From: Lachnospiraceae bacterium
Lineage (GTDB): Bacteria > Bacillota > Clostridia > Lachnospirales > Lachnospiraceae
Reading direction: 5' to 3'
Length of the DNA stretch: 37,173 nucleotides
NCBI GenBank assembly: GCA_017444015.1
Contig: JAFSXN010000199.1
Coordinates: 1-37,173, forward strand
How positions within the stretch are numbered: position 1 is the first letter of the stretch; each line of letters begins with the position of its first letter. Below the pieces are notes generated by a model that saw only the letters and a list, made by a program, of their open reading frames with translations, did not search any database and was not told the DNA's origin. A program made the position numbers and the translations under genes. Below are positions 25,567 to 33,609 of this stretch, piece after piece.

Positions 25567-26697
25567 ATGATTAAATTATTTCTGGTAGAAGACGAGAAGG
25601 TGATGCGGGAAGGCATCAAGAAGCATATCGACTGGGAGAAGGAGGGGATCGAGTTCGTCGGGGAAGGAAGCGACGGGGAGGTCGCTCTGCCTCTGATCCT
25701 TGAAAAGAAGCCCGATATCGTGATCACGGATATCAAAATGCCGTTTATGAATGGACTGGTGCTTTCGGAACGGATCCGAAAGGAGCTGCCGGATACAAAG
25801 ATCATTATCCTGTCGGGGTATGATGAATTCAGCTATGCTCAGGACGCGATCCGGATCGGAGTGACGGAATACCTTTTAAAGCCTATCACGCCGGCCGCTC
25901 TTCTGGAGTCGATTAAGACCGTCGCGGATCAGATCCGTAAGGAAAGAGCGGAAAATGACGCTCTCCCGGAGGAAACGGCGCTTGGCGAGCCGGCATCTGC
26001 AGACACTAAGAATCCGCTTATGGATACCGAGGCAGCAGGCGTGGTCTCCGGAAAAGAGCTGGAGGAGTTCCTTCGGACCGGAGCGTCGCCTGAGGCGGAT
26101 ACTTTTATGGAAGGGATCTTTGCCTCCATCGGGGAGCAGAACGCTAAATCCCTGCTGTTTTTGAATTATCTGACCATGGATATGTACTTTACCATGTCCC
26201 GGTTTTTAAAGGAGCTGACAGGGGACGCGCAGACAATGGACAGGGAGTGCGGGGATATCAATGACATCGTCCGGAATATGACGGAGGTCTCCGAAGCTAA
26301 GGACTATCTGACCAGGTGCTTAAAGCGCGTGATTAGCATCAGGGATCAGCTCTCCGTAAAGAGATACGGAAAGGTAATGCGCGAGGCGGTGGCCTATATC
26401 GATGAGCACTACGCGGATGAGGATATTTCGCTGAATACGCTGGCTTTGCTGTTAAGCATCAGCCCGAATCATTTTTCCGCTATTTTTTCCCAGGAAATGG
26501 GGGTTACCTTTATCGAATACCTGATCGGAAAGCGGATGGAAAAGGCGAAAGAGCTGCTGATGACGACAGATATGAAGAGCTTTGAGGTCGCTTACGCCGT
26601 CGGCTATAAGGATCCCCACTATTTCAGCTCAACCTTTAAGAAGACACAGGGGATGACAACCAGGGAATACCGCCTGCGGGGAAGCTCCCATGAATAA
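25567..26697 (+). CDS. Response regulator, receiver plus AraC-type DNA-binding domain (YesN-like)
   Basis: The receiver domain (1-120) has the acidic pocket VEDE, the phosphoacceptor Asp55 in ITDIKMP, the ILSGYDEF switch region and Lys105 in LLKPI. A middle helical region with a low-complexity linker (about 125-160) follows, then an AraC/XylS double helix-turn-helix at about 270-370 with ISPNHFSAIFSQEMGVTFIEYL and YFSSTFKKTQGMTTREYR. It starts directly after the lipoprotein stop and overlaps the kinase by 8 nt, so the three are made together. The likely target is the transporter promoter at 28346-28435. Confidence 0.92.
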   Translation: MIKLFLVEDEKVMREGIKKHIDWEKEGIEFVGEGSDGEVALPLILEKKPDIVITDIKMPFMNGLVLSERIRKELPDTKIIILSGYDEFSYAQDAIRIGVTEYLLKPITPAALLESIKTVADQIRKERAENDALPEETALGEPASADTKNPLMDTEAAGVVSGKELEEFLRTGASPEADTFMEGIFASIGEQNAKSLLFLNYLTMDMYFTMSRFLKELTGDAQTMDRECGDINDIVRNMTEVSEAKDYLTRCLKRVISIRDQLSVKRYGKVMREAVAYIDEHYADEDISLNTLALLLSISPNHFSAIFSQEMGVTFIEYLIGKRMEKAKELLMTTDMKSFEVAYAVGYKDPHYFSSTFKKTQGMTTREYRLRGSSHE

Positions 26698-28300
26698 AAA
26701 GCATACGTTATTTAATGACCTTCCCATCGGCCAGAAGCTGATGCTTCTGAGCGTTGTCATCATTGCGCCTTTTGTCATCGTTCTTACGCTCTTCATCTTT
26801 CAGATTAACCGTCTTACGTCCTCCTATGATTCCGTCGTCAGGAATATCACCAGCGCGAATGAATATAATATTATCTTTAAGGAAGAGGTCGATTCGGTCA
26901 TGTATCAGATGGTCGCCAGGTCCTTAGATAAAGAGGAGGTGGAGGAGGAGCTGTCCATGACCAATCCCGACCGGCTGATCTTGCGTGCCGAGGAGAGTTT
27001 TCGGTCCATGCAGAAGGATACGGATTCCAGGGAGGCGCAGAATCGGATCAACAGTATCTTAAACCTTCTTTCCACTCTCAGAAAGCGGGCGGATGAGATC
27101 AACGATACGGTAAAGATCTCAGGACATTACGACGAGAATATGATGAGGTTAGATACCGATATCCGGATCATCACGGAGCTGATCCAGGAGCGGATTTCGG
27201 AATATATCTACTATGAGTCCGAAAGCATGGAGAAGACGAGGCGGGAGATCGACGAGCAGCGAAAAGTTCTGATCGATATTTCGATCCTGACGGTATTTCT
27301 GATCGCCGCGGCGACCATCTTTCTTTCCGTTCTGATTTCCTCCAGCATAACCAAGCCCATTGATGAGCTCTGCCACGTGACGGATGAAGTCGCCCACGGA
27401 AATTTCGAGATCCGTTCGGATATCCGCTCCGGTGGCGAGCTGGTACAGCTGGGTAACTCTCTGAACGAGATGACGGAGCAGCTTGGGACGTTAGTGGATA
27501 ATATAAAGAAGGAACAGATCAATTCCAGAAATCTCGAGCTGCGTCTCCTTCAGGCTCAGATCAATCCCCATTTCCTGTACAATACGCTCGACAATATTGT
27601 CTGGCTTGCCCAGGACGATCAGAAGGAGCAGGTCGCGTCGATCGTCACCTCTCTCTCCACCTTTTTCCGGACGACCCTGTCGGGCGGCAGGGATTCGGTC
27701 CGCATCCGGGATGAGATCTCGCATATCAAGGCCTACCTTGAGATCCAGCAGTTTCGTTACAGCGATATCATGGATTACCGGATCGATGCGCCGGAGGAGT
27801 TCTCAAACTGTTCCATTATCAAAATGACCCTGCAGCCGATCGTGGAAAACGCGCTGTATCACGGTCTGAAGAACAAAAGGGGCGGCGGGCGGATAGAGAT
27901 CTCGATCCGTGAAAGAACGCAGGAAATTCCGAAAAATCCGGATATTTTCAAGGGAGTAGGCGTTGAAGCCAAAGGGGAGCTTACGGGCAGCAGAGCGGAG
28001 GACAGCCTGCAGGGAGAGCCTCTTTTTGAAGGCCAGGATCCGGAGTCTGAGATACTCAGACAGTTGGTTCTTACGGTAAAGGACGACGGGATCGGGATGA
28101 GTGAAGAGGAGCTTTCCCGGCTTACGAGAATAGCGGAATTAAAAGAAAAGCCCTCGATCGAAGGAAGCGGTTTCGGGATCGCCAACGTTGCGGAGCGGCT
28201 TCGGCTGAATTATGGGGAAAACTGCGGAATCAGCTTCGAAAGCAGGGCGGGAGAAGGAACTACGGTAGAGATCATAATACCGCAGCTCCTGTACGTATAA
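26690..28300 (+). CDS. Sensor histidine kinase, YesM/LytS type
   Basis: Membrane segments at about 17-38 and 195-218 enclose an extracellular helical domain of about 155 residues; a HAMP domain (219-270) follows. The phosphoacceptor region LLQAQINPHFLYNTLDNI holds His294 and is typical of the His_kinase (PF06580) family. The ATPase has an N-box (QPIVENALYHGLKNK), a G1 box (DDGIGMS) and a G2 box (GSGFGIANV). An insert of about 45 residues lies between the N and G1 boxes and is unusual for the family. The small helical outer domain has no recognisable ligand pocket, which suits sensing through a partner lipoprotein (inference). No clear terminator follows. Confidence 0.92.
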   Translation: MNKKHTLFNDLPIGQKLMLLSVVIIAPFVIVLTLFIFQINRLTSSYDSVVRNITSANEYNIIFKEEVDSVMYQMVARSLDKEEVEEELSMTNPDRLILRAEESFRSMQKDTDSREAQNRINSILNLLSTLRKRADEINDTVKISGHYDENMMRLDTDIRIITELIQERISEYIYYESESMEKTRREIDEQRKVLIDISILTVFLIAAATIFLSVLISSSITKPIDELCHVTDEVAHGNFEIRSDIRSGGELVQLGNSLNEMTEQLGTLVDNIKKEQINSRNLELRLLQAQINPHFLYNTLDNIVWLAQDDQKEQVASIVTSLSTFFRTTLSGGRDSVRIRDEISHIKAYLEIQQFRYSDIMDYRIDAPEEFSNCSIIKMTLQPIVENALYHGLKNKRGGGRIEISIRERTQEIPKNPDIFKGVGVEAKGELTGSRAEDSLQGEPLFEGQDPESEILRQLVLTVKDDGIGMSEEELSRLTRIAELKEKPSIEGSGFGIANVAERLRLNYGENCGISFESRAGEGTTVEIIIPQLLYV

Positions 28301-28345
28301 AAGCGCGCTGCGAAAAAATTAAACTAACGCGATAAATTTTTCTAT

Positions 28346-28375
28346 TTTCCGTTCATTTTCTGTTAACATTTCTGT
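28346..28375 (+). promoter_or_regulatory. Three direct repeats, possible response-regulator site
   Basis: TTTCCGT (28346-28352), TTTCTGT (28357-28363) and TTTCTGT (28369-28375) recur at 11- and 12-nt spacing, about one helical turn, ending some 30 nt before the -35 region. AraC-type regulators commonly bind such direct repeats. A palindrome TGGAA-ATAA-TTCCA (28393-28406) lies between them and the promoter. Confidence 0.4.
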
Positions 28376-28406
28376 AAGAATTTGAAATTTTTTGGAAATA
28401 ATTCCA

Positions 28407-28435
28407 TGGATTGTCTTTCCTTTCCCTCCTATAAT
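28407..28435 (+). promoter_or_regulatory. Promoter of the sugar transporter operon
   Basis: A perfect -10 TATAAT (28430-28435) is paired with only a poor -35 at 17 nt (TGGATT, 28407-28412). A strong -10 with a weak -35 is the pattern expected for an activator-dependent promoter, consistent with control by the neighbouring AraC-type regulator. Confidence 0.6.
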
Positions 28436-28441
28436 GGTAAA

Positions 28442-28474
28442 CAGTCAGGGTTCCTAAGAGAAAGGAACCCACTG
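28442..28474 (+). promoter_or_regulatory. 5' leader hairpin of the transporter mRNA
   Basis: GGGTTCCT (28448-28455) pairs perfectly with AGGAACCC (28463-28470), and CAGT/ACTG can close the base. It falls at the very 5' end of the predicted transcript, a position where hairpins often protect mRNA. The strong ribosome site AAGGAGG (28485-28491) follows unpaired. Confidence 0.6.
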
Positions 28475-28503
28475 GTAATCTTATAAGGAGGAAAAGAACT
28501 AAG

Positions 28504-29634
28504 ATGAAAAAGAAACTGATTAGCGTATTACTTACGGGTGTTATGGCTGCAAGTCTTCTTGCAGGCTGTGGTGGAGCTGCTCCTGCTCCTGCGGCTGAAG
28601 CTCCTGCTGCTGCTACCGAGGCGGTAGAAGAGGTAGCTGAGACGGTAGAAGAGGCTGCTGAGGAAGTAGCTGAGGCAGTAGAGGACGCTGGCGGAGCTGA
28701 CGGCCTTATCACGGTAGGTTTTGCGCAGGTTGGACATGAGTCTGACTGGAGAACAGCTTCCACGAAGTCCTGCCAGGACGTTTTCTCAGAGGCAAACGGC
28801 TATGACCTTAGCTTTGTTGACTGTGATAACGACGAAGCAGCTCAGAAGGAAGCAGTTCGTTCCTTCATCGAGCAGGGTGTTGACTACATCATCATCGACC
28901 CCATCATCGCAACCGGTTGGGATACCGTTCTTACCGAGTGCGACGACGCAGGAATTCCTGTTATCGTTATCGACCGTACTATTGATGACTCTGACAAGTA
29001 TGTTTCCTGGGTAGGCTCCGACTTCTTAACAGAAGGTAAGGCTGCCGGCGAGTGGTTAAAGGCTTATGCTGAGAAGCAGGGTATCACCGAGATCAACGCT
29101 CTGATCATTCAGGGAACGATCGGTTCCTCAGCTCAGATCGGACGTACCGATGGATTCAACGAGATCGCTGAAAGAGAAGGCTGGACGGTTCTTGATCAGC
29201 AGACCGGTGACTTCACCGAGGCTGGCGGACAGGAAGTTATGGAGTCCTTCTGCAAATCCTATGAAGGCAAGTTCAACGTAGTAGTATGTGAGAATGATAA
29301 TGAGGCGTTTGGTGCAATGACTGCTATGGATAACGCAGGCGTAAGCTATGGCCCCGGCAATGACGTAATCCTGATCTCCTACGATGCTTGTACGGCAGGT
29401 CTTGAGAAGGTTAAGGCAGGCGGAATCACGGCTGACTTCGAGTGTAACCCTCTTGCAGCTCCTACGGTTGCCGGAGTTATCGATACTCTTGAGGCTGGCG
29501 GAACTCCCGAAGCTCAGATCCTTGTTCCGGATAACTGGTATGCGCTTGCTGACGCAATCGTTGACTTCTCTGTAGACGGCAATGCTCAGTCTATGATCGA
29601 AGTAACCGATGAGGTTATCGAGGCTCAGTATTAA
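28504..29634 (+). CDS. ytfQ: YtfQ-like sugar ABC transporter substrate-binding lipoprotein
   Basis: It is the extracellular binding protein of the transporter that follows. The signal peptide MKKKLISVLLTGVMAASLLAGC has lipobox LAGC (Cys22). A roughly 40-residue Ala/Glu/Pro linker, with repeating EEVAE-type heptads, tethers the type 1 binding fold. Blocks shared with E. coli YtfQ include VGFAQVGHESDWR, FIEQGVDYIIIDP, ATGWDTVL and IQGTIGSSAQIGR. Codons favour T-ending forms (GCT, GGT, CGT, GTT), unlike neighbours that use GCG, GGG and CGG, so expression is probably high. The gene has its own promoter and a terminator after it, which should give more binding protein than permease. Galactofuranose-type specificity is only suggested by homology. 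Confidence 0.9.
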   Translation: MKKKLISVLLTGVMAASLLAGCGGAAPAPAAEAPAAATEAVEEVAETVEEAAEEVAEAVEDAGGADGLITVGFAQVGHESDWRTASTKSCQDVFSEANGYDLSFVDCDNDEAAQKEAVRSFIEQGVDYIIIDPIIATGWDTVLTECDDAGIPVIVIDRTIDDSDKYVSWVGSDFLTEGKAAGEWLKAYAEKQGITEINALIIQGTIGSSAQIGRTDGFNEIAEREGWTVLDQQTGDFTEAGGQEVMESFCKSYEGKFNVVVCENDNEAFGAMTAMDNAGVSYGPGNDVILISYDACTAGLEKVKAGGITADFECNPLAAPTVAGVIDTLEAGGTPEAQILVPDNWYALADAIVDFSVDGNAQSMIEVTDEVIEAQY

Positions 29635-29636
29635 GA

Positions 29637-29731
29637 CTCTGATGTTTTCCGAAGGAAAACTCAGAGGGGCAAAAACATCTGCTTTTCAAGATGTTTTTGT
29701 CGATAAAGGATTTACGGTAGTAAATCCTATC
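29637..29731 (+). repeat. Structured intergenic repeat, family C, copy 2 (C2)
   Basis: It begins 2 nt after the binding-protein stop. P1 pairs 29637-29650 with 29654-29666: 6 bp, bulged T at 29643, 7 bp, loop GAA. P2 is AAAAACATCT (29671-29680), an 8-nt loop, AGATGTTTTT (29689-29698), perfect. P3 is GGATTTAC, loop GGTA, GTAAATCC (29708-29727). Relative to C1 the P1 helix is shorter and changes a G-C pair to A-T while keeping the same bulged T. A terminator follows 23 nt later. Confidence 0.85.
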
Positions 29732-29754
29732 CGAATAAACTGATTACAACCCAA

Positions 29755-29789
29755 GGAGGTCCCTGATATCCGGGGACCTCCCATTTTTT
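29755..29789 (+). terminator. Intrinsic terminator inside the transporter operon
   Basis: GGAGGTCCC (29755-29763) pairs perfectly with GGGACCTCC (29773-29781) and is followed by a run of six T (29784-29789). It lies between the binding-protein gene and the ATPase gene with no visible promoter in the remaining 19 nt, so partial read-through must supply the ATPase and permease messages. Confidence 0.85.
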
Positions 29790-29808
29790 AAAAAGGGGTG
29801 GAAAACCA

Positions 29809-31329
29809 ATGGAAGAAAATGTTGTTTTAACTGCCAGAGGCATATCGATGACCTTCCCGGGGGTCAAGGCGCTTCAGAATGTGGACTTTACGCTTCGAAA
29901 GGGTGAGATCCATGCGCTGATGGGCGAAAACGGCGCCGGAAAATCCACGCTGATCAAGTGCCTGACCGGAATCAATGATTTTGAGGAAGGCGAGATCCAT
30001 ATTGACGGTATTTCGGGCCCCGTCAAGAACCATTCCACGAGGGATGCCCAGAATGTCGGTATATCTACTGTTTATCAGGAGGTCAACCTCTGCCCGAACC
30101 TTTCGGTAGCGGAAAATCTGTTTATCGGAAGAGAACCGATGACGAAATTCCATACCATAGACCGGAAATCCTATAACAAGCGTTCCCAGAACATTATGGA
30201 CGAGTTGGGGATCTCCGTTGATGTAACGCAGAATCTGGAAAATTATTCCCTTGCGATCCAGCAGATGGTGGCGATCGCAAGGGCTGTCGATATGGATTGC
30301 AAGGTCCTGATCTTAGACGAGCCGACTTCTTCCCTCGACGACGAAGAGGTGGAAAAGCTGTTCGTTTTGATGAGAAGGCTCAGAGATAAGGGCGTTGGGA
30401 TCATCTTTGTAACACATTTCTTAGAGCAGGTTTACGCGGTCTGTGACCGGATCACGGTTCTTCGGGACGGGAAATTTGTCGGAGAGTATCCGATCGAGGA
30501 GCTGCCGAGAGTAAAGCTCGTCGCGGCTATGATGGGTAAGGATCTGGACGATCTGGCGGAGATCAAGAAGGAGGGGGCCGAGGATGCGGCAAACAATCCT
30601 CTTGAGATCAGCGCCCGCGGGCTTTCCCATACCGGTACCGTCAAGCCCTTCGATCTCGATATCCATAAGGGCGAGGTGGTCGGAATCGCGGGACTCTTAG
30701 GCTCCGGACGGAGTGAGCTGGCGCGTTCGATCTACGGCGCGGACAAGGCCAATACCGGAACTCTTCAGGTAGACGGAAAAGAAGTCAAGATCAATCAGCC
30801 GATCGACGCGATGAATCTCGGAATGGGAATGCTTCCCGACGACAGAAAGGCTGAGGGGATCATCGGCGATCTTTCCGTCAGAGAAAATATTATTCTTGCG
30901 CTTCAGGCGAGGAAGGGAATGTTCAAGCCCCTTTCCCGGGCGAAGCAGGAGGAACTGGCGGATGAGTATATCAAGCTCCTTCAGATCAAGACTGCCAGCA
31001 AGGAAACTCTGATCAGGCAGCTTTCCGGAGGAAACCAGCAGAAGGTTATTTTAGCGAGATGGCTTGCGACGAACCCGGATTTTCTGATCCTTGACGAGCC
31101 TACCAGAGGTATCGATATCGGTACAAAATCCGAGATCCAGAAGCTGATCGTAAAGCTGGCGGGCGAGGGAAAGAGTATCCTGTTCATTTCCTCGGAGATC
31201 TCGGAGATGCTTCGTACCTGCAGCCGGATGGCGATCATGCGCGACGGCCAGAAGGTAGGCGAGCTTGACAGAGAGCTGACGCAGGAGAATGTTATGAAAG
31301 CGATAGCGGGAGGTGAGGAAGAGAAATGA
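29809..31329 (+). CDS. ytfR: Sugar ABC transporter ATPase with two nucleotide-binding domains (YtfR-like)
   Basis: It powers sugar import from the cytoplasmic face. The 506-residue protein is a tandem ABC of the RbsA/MglA/YtfR group. Domain 1 has Walker A GENGAGKST (39-47), a degenerate signature NYSLAIQQMVAIARA and Walker B VLILDEPTSSLD. Domain 2 has a degenerate Walker A-like GLLGSGRSE, a full signature LSGGNQQKVILARW and Walker B FLILDEPTRGID. This pattern of one canonical and one altered site is usual for the group. The ribosome site (AAGGGG) follows the terminator. The stop overlaps the next start (ATGA). Confidence 0.94.
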   Translation: MEENVVLTARGISMTFPGVKALQNVDFTLRKGEIHALMGENGAGKSTLIKCLTGINDFEEGEIHIDGISGPVKNHSTRDAQNVGISTVYQEVNLCPNLSVAENLFIGREPMTKFHTIDRKSYNKRSQNIMDELGISVDVTQNLENYSLAIQQMVAIARAVDMDCKVLILDEPTSSLDDEEVEKLFVLMRRLRDKGVGIIFVTHFLEQVYAVCDRITVLRDGKFVGEYPIEELPRVKLVAAMMGKDLDDLAEIKKEGAEDAANNPLEISARGLSHTGTVKPFDLDIHKGEVVGIAGLLGSGRSELARSIYGADKANTGTLQVDGKEVKINQPIDAMNLGMGMLPDDRKAEGIIGDLSVRENIILALQARKGMFKPLSRAKQEELADEYIKLLQIKTASKETLIRQLSGGNQQKVILARWLATNPDFLILDEPTRGIDIGTKSEIQKLIVKLAGEGKSILFISSEISEMLRTCSRMAIMRDGQKVGELDRELTQENVMKAIAGGEEEK

Positions 31330-32408
31330 AGAAGAACACAGCCTGGGATAAAATAAAGAACTGGAGTCTTTTACTTCCCGTAGTAGCTCTGATCCTCGTT
31401 ATGGCCGTCAATATCATCTACGATGCCGCAAACGGAAACAATCCGCTGTCCTTCTTTATGATTACTCTTCAGCGGACGACCGGCAACGGAACGATCCTGT
31501 ACGGGCGTATCATTGATATTTTGAATCGAGGAAGCGAAGCGGCGATTCTTGCCATCGGTATGACGCTTGTTGTTTCGGCTTCCGCGGGAACGGATATTTC
31601 CGTCGGCTCGGTTATGAGCCTCTGCGCAAGCTTCTGCTGTATGCTGCTTGCGGGCTACGGAGTTTCCTCGACGACGACTCTGGCAAAGCCTCTGATCGTA
31701 GGTATTTTAGGCGGGCTTTTGATGGGCGTTGTCTGCGGAATGTTCAACGGAACGCTTGTCGCCTACTTTAAGATCCAGCCCATGGTAGCGACGTTGATTT
31801 TATATTCGGCGGCGCGAGCGATCGGACTTCTGCTCTGTAACGACCTGATCGTTTATGTAAGAAATCCTTCCTACGCTTTCTTCGGAAGCTTCTTAGGACC
31901 CCTGCCGACGCCTCTTGTCATTACGGCGGTCTGCGTTGCGGTCATGTCGATTCTTTTGAAAAAAACGGCTCTCGGTATGTATATCCAGTCGGTCGGTATT
32001 AACTCCAGAGCCAGCCGGATCGCGGGACTGAATTCCAAGCGGATCATCTTTGTCTGTTATGCGATCTGCGGTCTGTTCGCGGGAATCGCGGGTATCGTGA
32101 ACTCCTCCCGTATTACCTCGGCGGATTCAAATAACATCGGTCTTTATCTTGAAATGGATGCGATCCTTGCGGTCGCTCTCGGCGGCAACAGTCTCGGCGG
32201 CGGTAAATTCAACCTCGCCGGTTCCATCATCGGCGCCTATACGATCCAGGCGATTACGACAACGCTCTATGCGTTGGGTGTTTCTGCGGCGCAGGCTCCT
32301 GTATTTAAGGCCGTGATCGTTATCCTGATCGTTGCGATCCAGTCGGAGCCTGTTAAGGCCTTCTTTAAGAAACAAGGCCAGGCTAAGAGAGTAAAGGGGG
32401 TGGCATAA
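31326..32408 (+). CDS. ytfT: Sugar ABC transporter permease (YtfT-like)
   Basis: This is the first of two permease subunits, 360 residues with about ten hydrophobic segments. It has the branched-chain/ribose permease family motif AIGMTLVVSASAGTDISVGSV in early segments and AVALGGNSLGGGKFNLAGS in the later cytoplasmic coupling region. Two different permeases in one operon with a YtfQ-like binding protein match the YtfQRT-YjfF layout. It overlaps the ATPase stop by 4 nt and touches the second permease ATG. Confidence 0.9.
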   Translation: MKKNTAWDKIKNWSLLLPVVALILVMAVNIIYDAANGNNPLSFFMITLQRTTGNGTILYGRIIDILNRGSEAAILAIGMTLVVSASAGTDISVGSVMSLCASFCCMLLAGYGVSSTTTLAKPLIVGILGGLLMGVVCGMFNGTLVAYFKIQPMVATLILYSAARAIGLLLCNDLIVYVRNPSYAFFGSFLGPLPTPLVITAVCVAVMSILLKKTALGMYIQSVGINSRASRIAGLNSKRIIFVCYAICGLFAGIAGIVNSSRITSADSNNIGLYLEMDAILAVALGGNSLGGGKFNLAGSIIGAYTIQAITTTLYALGVSAAQAPVFKAVIVILIVAIQSEPVKAFFKKQGQAKRVKGVA

Positions 32409-33443
32409 ATGAAAACAGGTAAATTAAAGCTCAACGGACATACCATTCTCTTACTTATTACGATCGCTCTGTTTATCGTATTGTACGCCGGCGGGTGTAT
32501 TACTTACGGGGCAAAGGGCTTTACCCATCTGCAGACCTTCTGTAATATCCTTATTACCAATGCGGGTCTGATCTGCGTTGCCTGCGGCCTTACCTGCGTT
32601 ATGCTGACGGCTGGTATTGATATCTCGGTCGGCGCTTTGATCGCAATGGATTGTATGCTGCTTGCCACCGGAATGCAGAAGGGGATCGGAGCAGTTCCGA
32701 TGATCCTTATCATTATGGTGATCGGTGTAGCCTTTGGGGCGTTTCAGGGCTTTATGGTCGGCTTTCTGGATGTACAGCCCTTTATCGTGACCATGGCGGG
32801 TATGTTCTTCTGCAGAGGTATGACGGCCGTGATCTGTACGGATCAGGTTTCCATTACGGAGGAGGTCAACGCGACCTTCTATAAATGGGCAAACTCCAAG
32901 GTAGTCATTCCCTTCGGCGGCTACGTTAATAACAAGGGGAAATATATGGCTCCTTATGTCAGGCCCGGCGTTATCGTTGCGCTGATCGTACTGGTTGTCA
33001 TCTTCATCATGCTCCGCTATACGAAGTTCGGACGTTCGCTCTACGCGGTGGGAGGCAGCGCCCAGTCCGCTACGATGATGGGTCTGAATACAAAGCTGAT
33101 CCGGATGAAGGCGTATATGCTTTCTTCGGTACTCTGCTCCATCGGCGGGATCTGCTACTGCTTAAATACGATGGCAGGTTCGGTTACGCAGGCGCTGGGA
33201 CTTGAAATGGACGCGATCTCTTCGGCGGTTATCGGAGGAACGCTTCTTACCGGCGGTGTCGGAAACGTCTTTGGTACGTTCTTCGGCGTTCTGATCAACG
33301 GAACGATTTCTTCGATCGTTAAGACCAACGGAAAGTTAGCTAGCTCCTGGCCGAACATTCTTACGGCGGCTCTGCTGTTCGTCTTCATCGTAATCCAGAG
33401 CGCGTTTGCGGCGATTCGGGAACGGAGCAAGAATAAGGGCTGA
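32409..33443 (+). CDS. yjfF: Sugar ABC transporter permease (YjfF-like)
   Basis: Second permease subunit, 344 residues, of the same family. ICVACGLTCVMLTAGIDISVG lies early and SAVIGGTLLTGGVGNVFGTFFG is the coupling-loop region. FGRSLYAVGGSAQSATMMGLNT is the conserved pre-coupling segment of this permease family. The ATG directly follows the stop of the first permease, and a strong terminator follows at 33471-33507, closing the operon. Confidence 0.9.
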   Translation: MKTGKLKLNGHTILLLITIALFIVLYAGGCITYGAKGFTHLQTFCNILITNAGLICVACGLTCVMLTAGIDISVGALIAMDCMLLATGMQKGIGAVPMILIIMVIGVAFGAFQGFMVGFLDVQPFIVTMAGMFFCRGMTAVICTDQVSITEEVNATFYKWANSKVVIPFGGYVNNKGKYMAPYVRPGVIVALIVLVVIFIMLRYTKFGRSLYAVGGSAQSATMMGLNTKLIRMKAYMLSSVLCSIGGICYCLNTMAGSVTQALGLEMDAISSAVIGGTLLTGGVGNVFGTFFGVLINGTISSIVKTNGKLASSWPNILTAALLFVFIVIQSAFAAIRERSKNKG

Positions 33444-33470
33444 GAGTCCAGTATAGAAGTGTGAAAATGA

Positions 33471-33507
33471 AACTCCGGGAGGATACTTCCGGGGTTTTAT
33501 TTTTTTC
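33471..33507 (+). terminator. Intrinsic terminator of the sugar transporter operon
   Basis: AACTCCGGGA (33471-33480), a 6-nt loop and TTCCGGGGTT (33487-33496) form a 10-bp stem with two G-U pairs, followed by a T-rich tract TTATTTTTTTC (33497-33507). Confidence 0.88.
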
Positions 33508-33536
33508 TTGTAATTCCGGTGTTTTGTCCATATAAT
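33508..33536 (+). promoter_or_regulatory. Sigma-A promoter for the small ORF and ileS
   Basis: TTGTAA (33508-33513), exactly 17 nt, then a perfect TATAAT (33531-33536). It starts right after the transporter terminator, so the small ORF and ileS form a new transcription unit. Confidence 0.8.
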
Positions 33537-33545
33537 AAGGTAGTA

Positions 33546-33572
33546 TGCGTATGGGCTGTGCTTTTTGCGTAT
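33546..33572 (+). promoter_or_regulatory. Two TGCGTAT direct repeats at the start of the ileS transcript
   Basis: TGCGTAT occurs at 33546-33552 and 33566-33572, 20 nt apart (about two helical turns), right at and after the predicted transcription start. This could be an operator for a repressor; no regulator is recognised. Confidence 0.3.
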
Positions 33573-33609
33573 ACGACCGTAAAATCAGTGGAATTACAGA
33601 GGAGAGATC

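Noticed and set aside
28304-28345. Terminator after the kinase gene
   Set aside because: The possible AT-only stem is imperfect and lacks a GC core; read-through toward the transporter cannot be excluded.
29637-29666. Hammerhead-like core (CTGATG followed by a stem with GAA) in repeat C2
   Set aside because: The required GAAA after stem II and the cleavage-site stem are missing, and copy C1 has CTGGTG instead, so the motif is not conserved.
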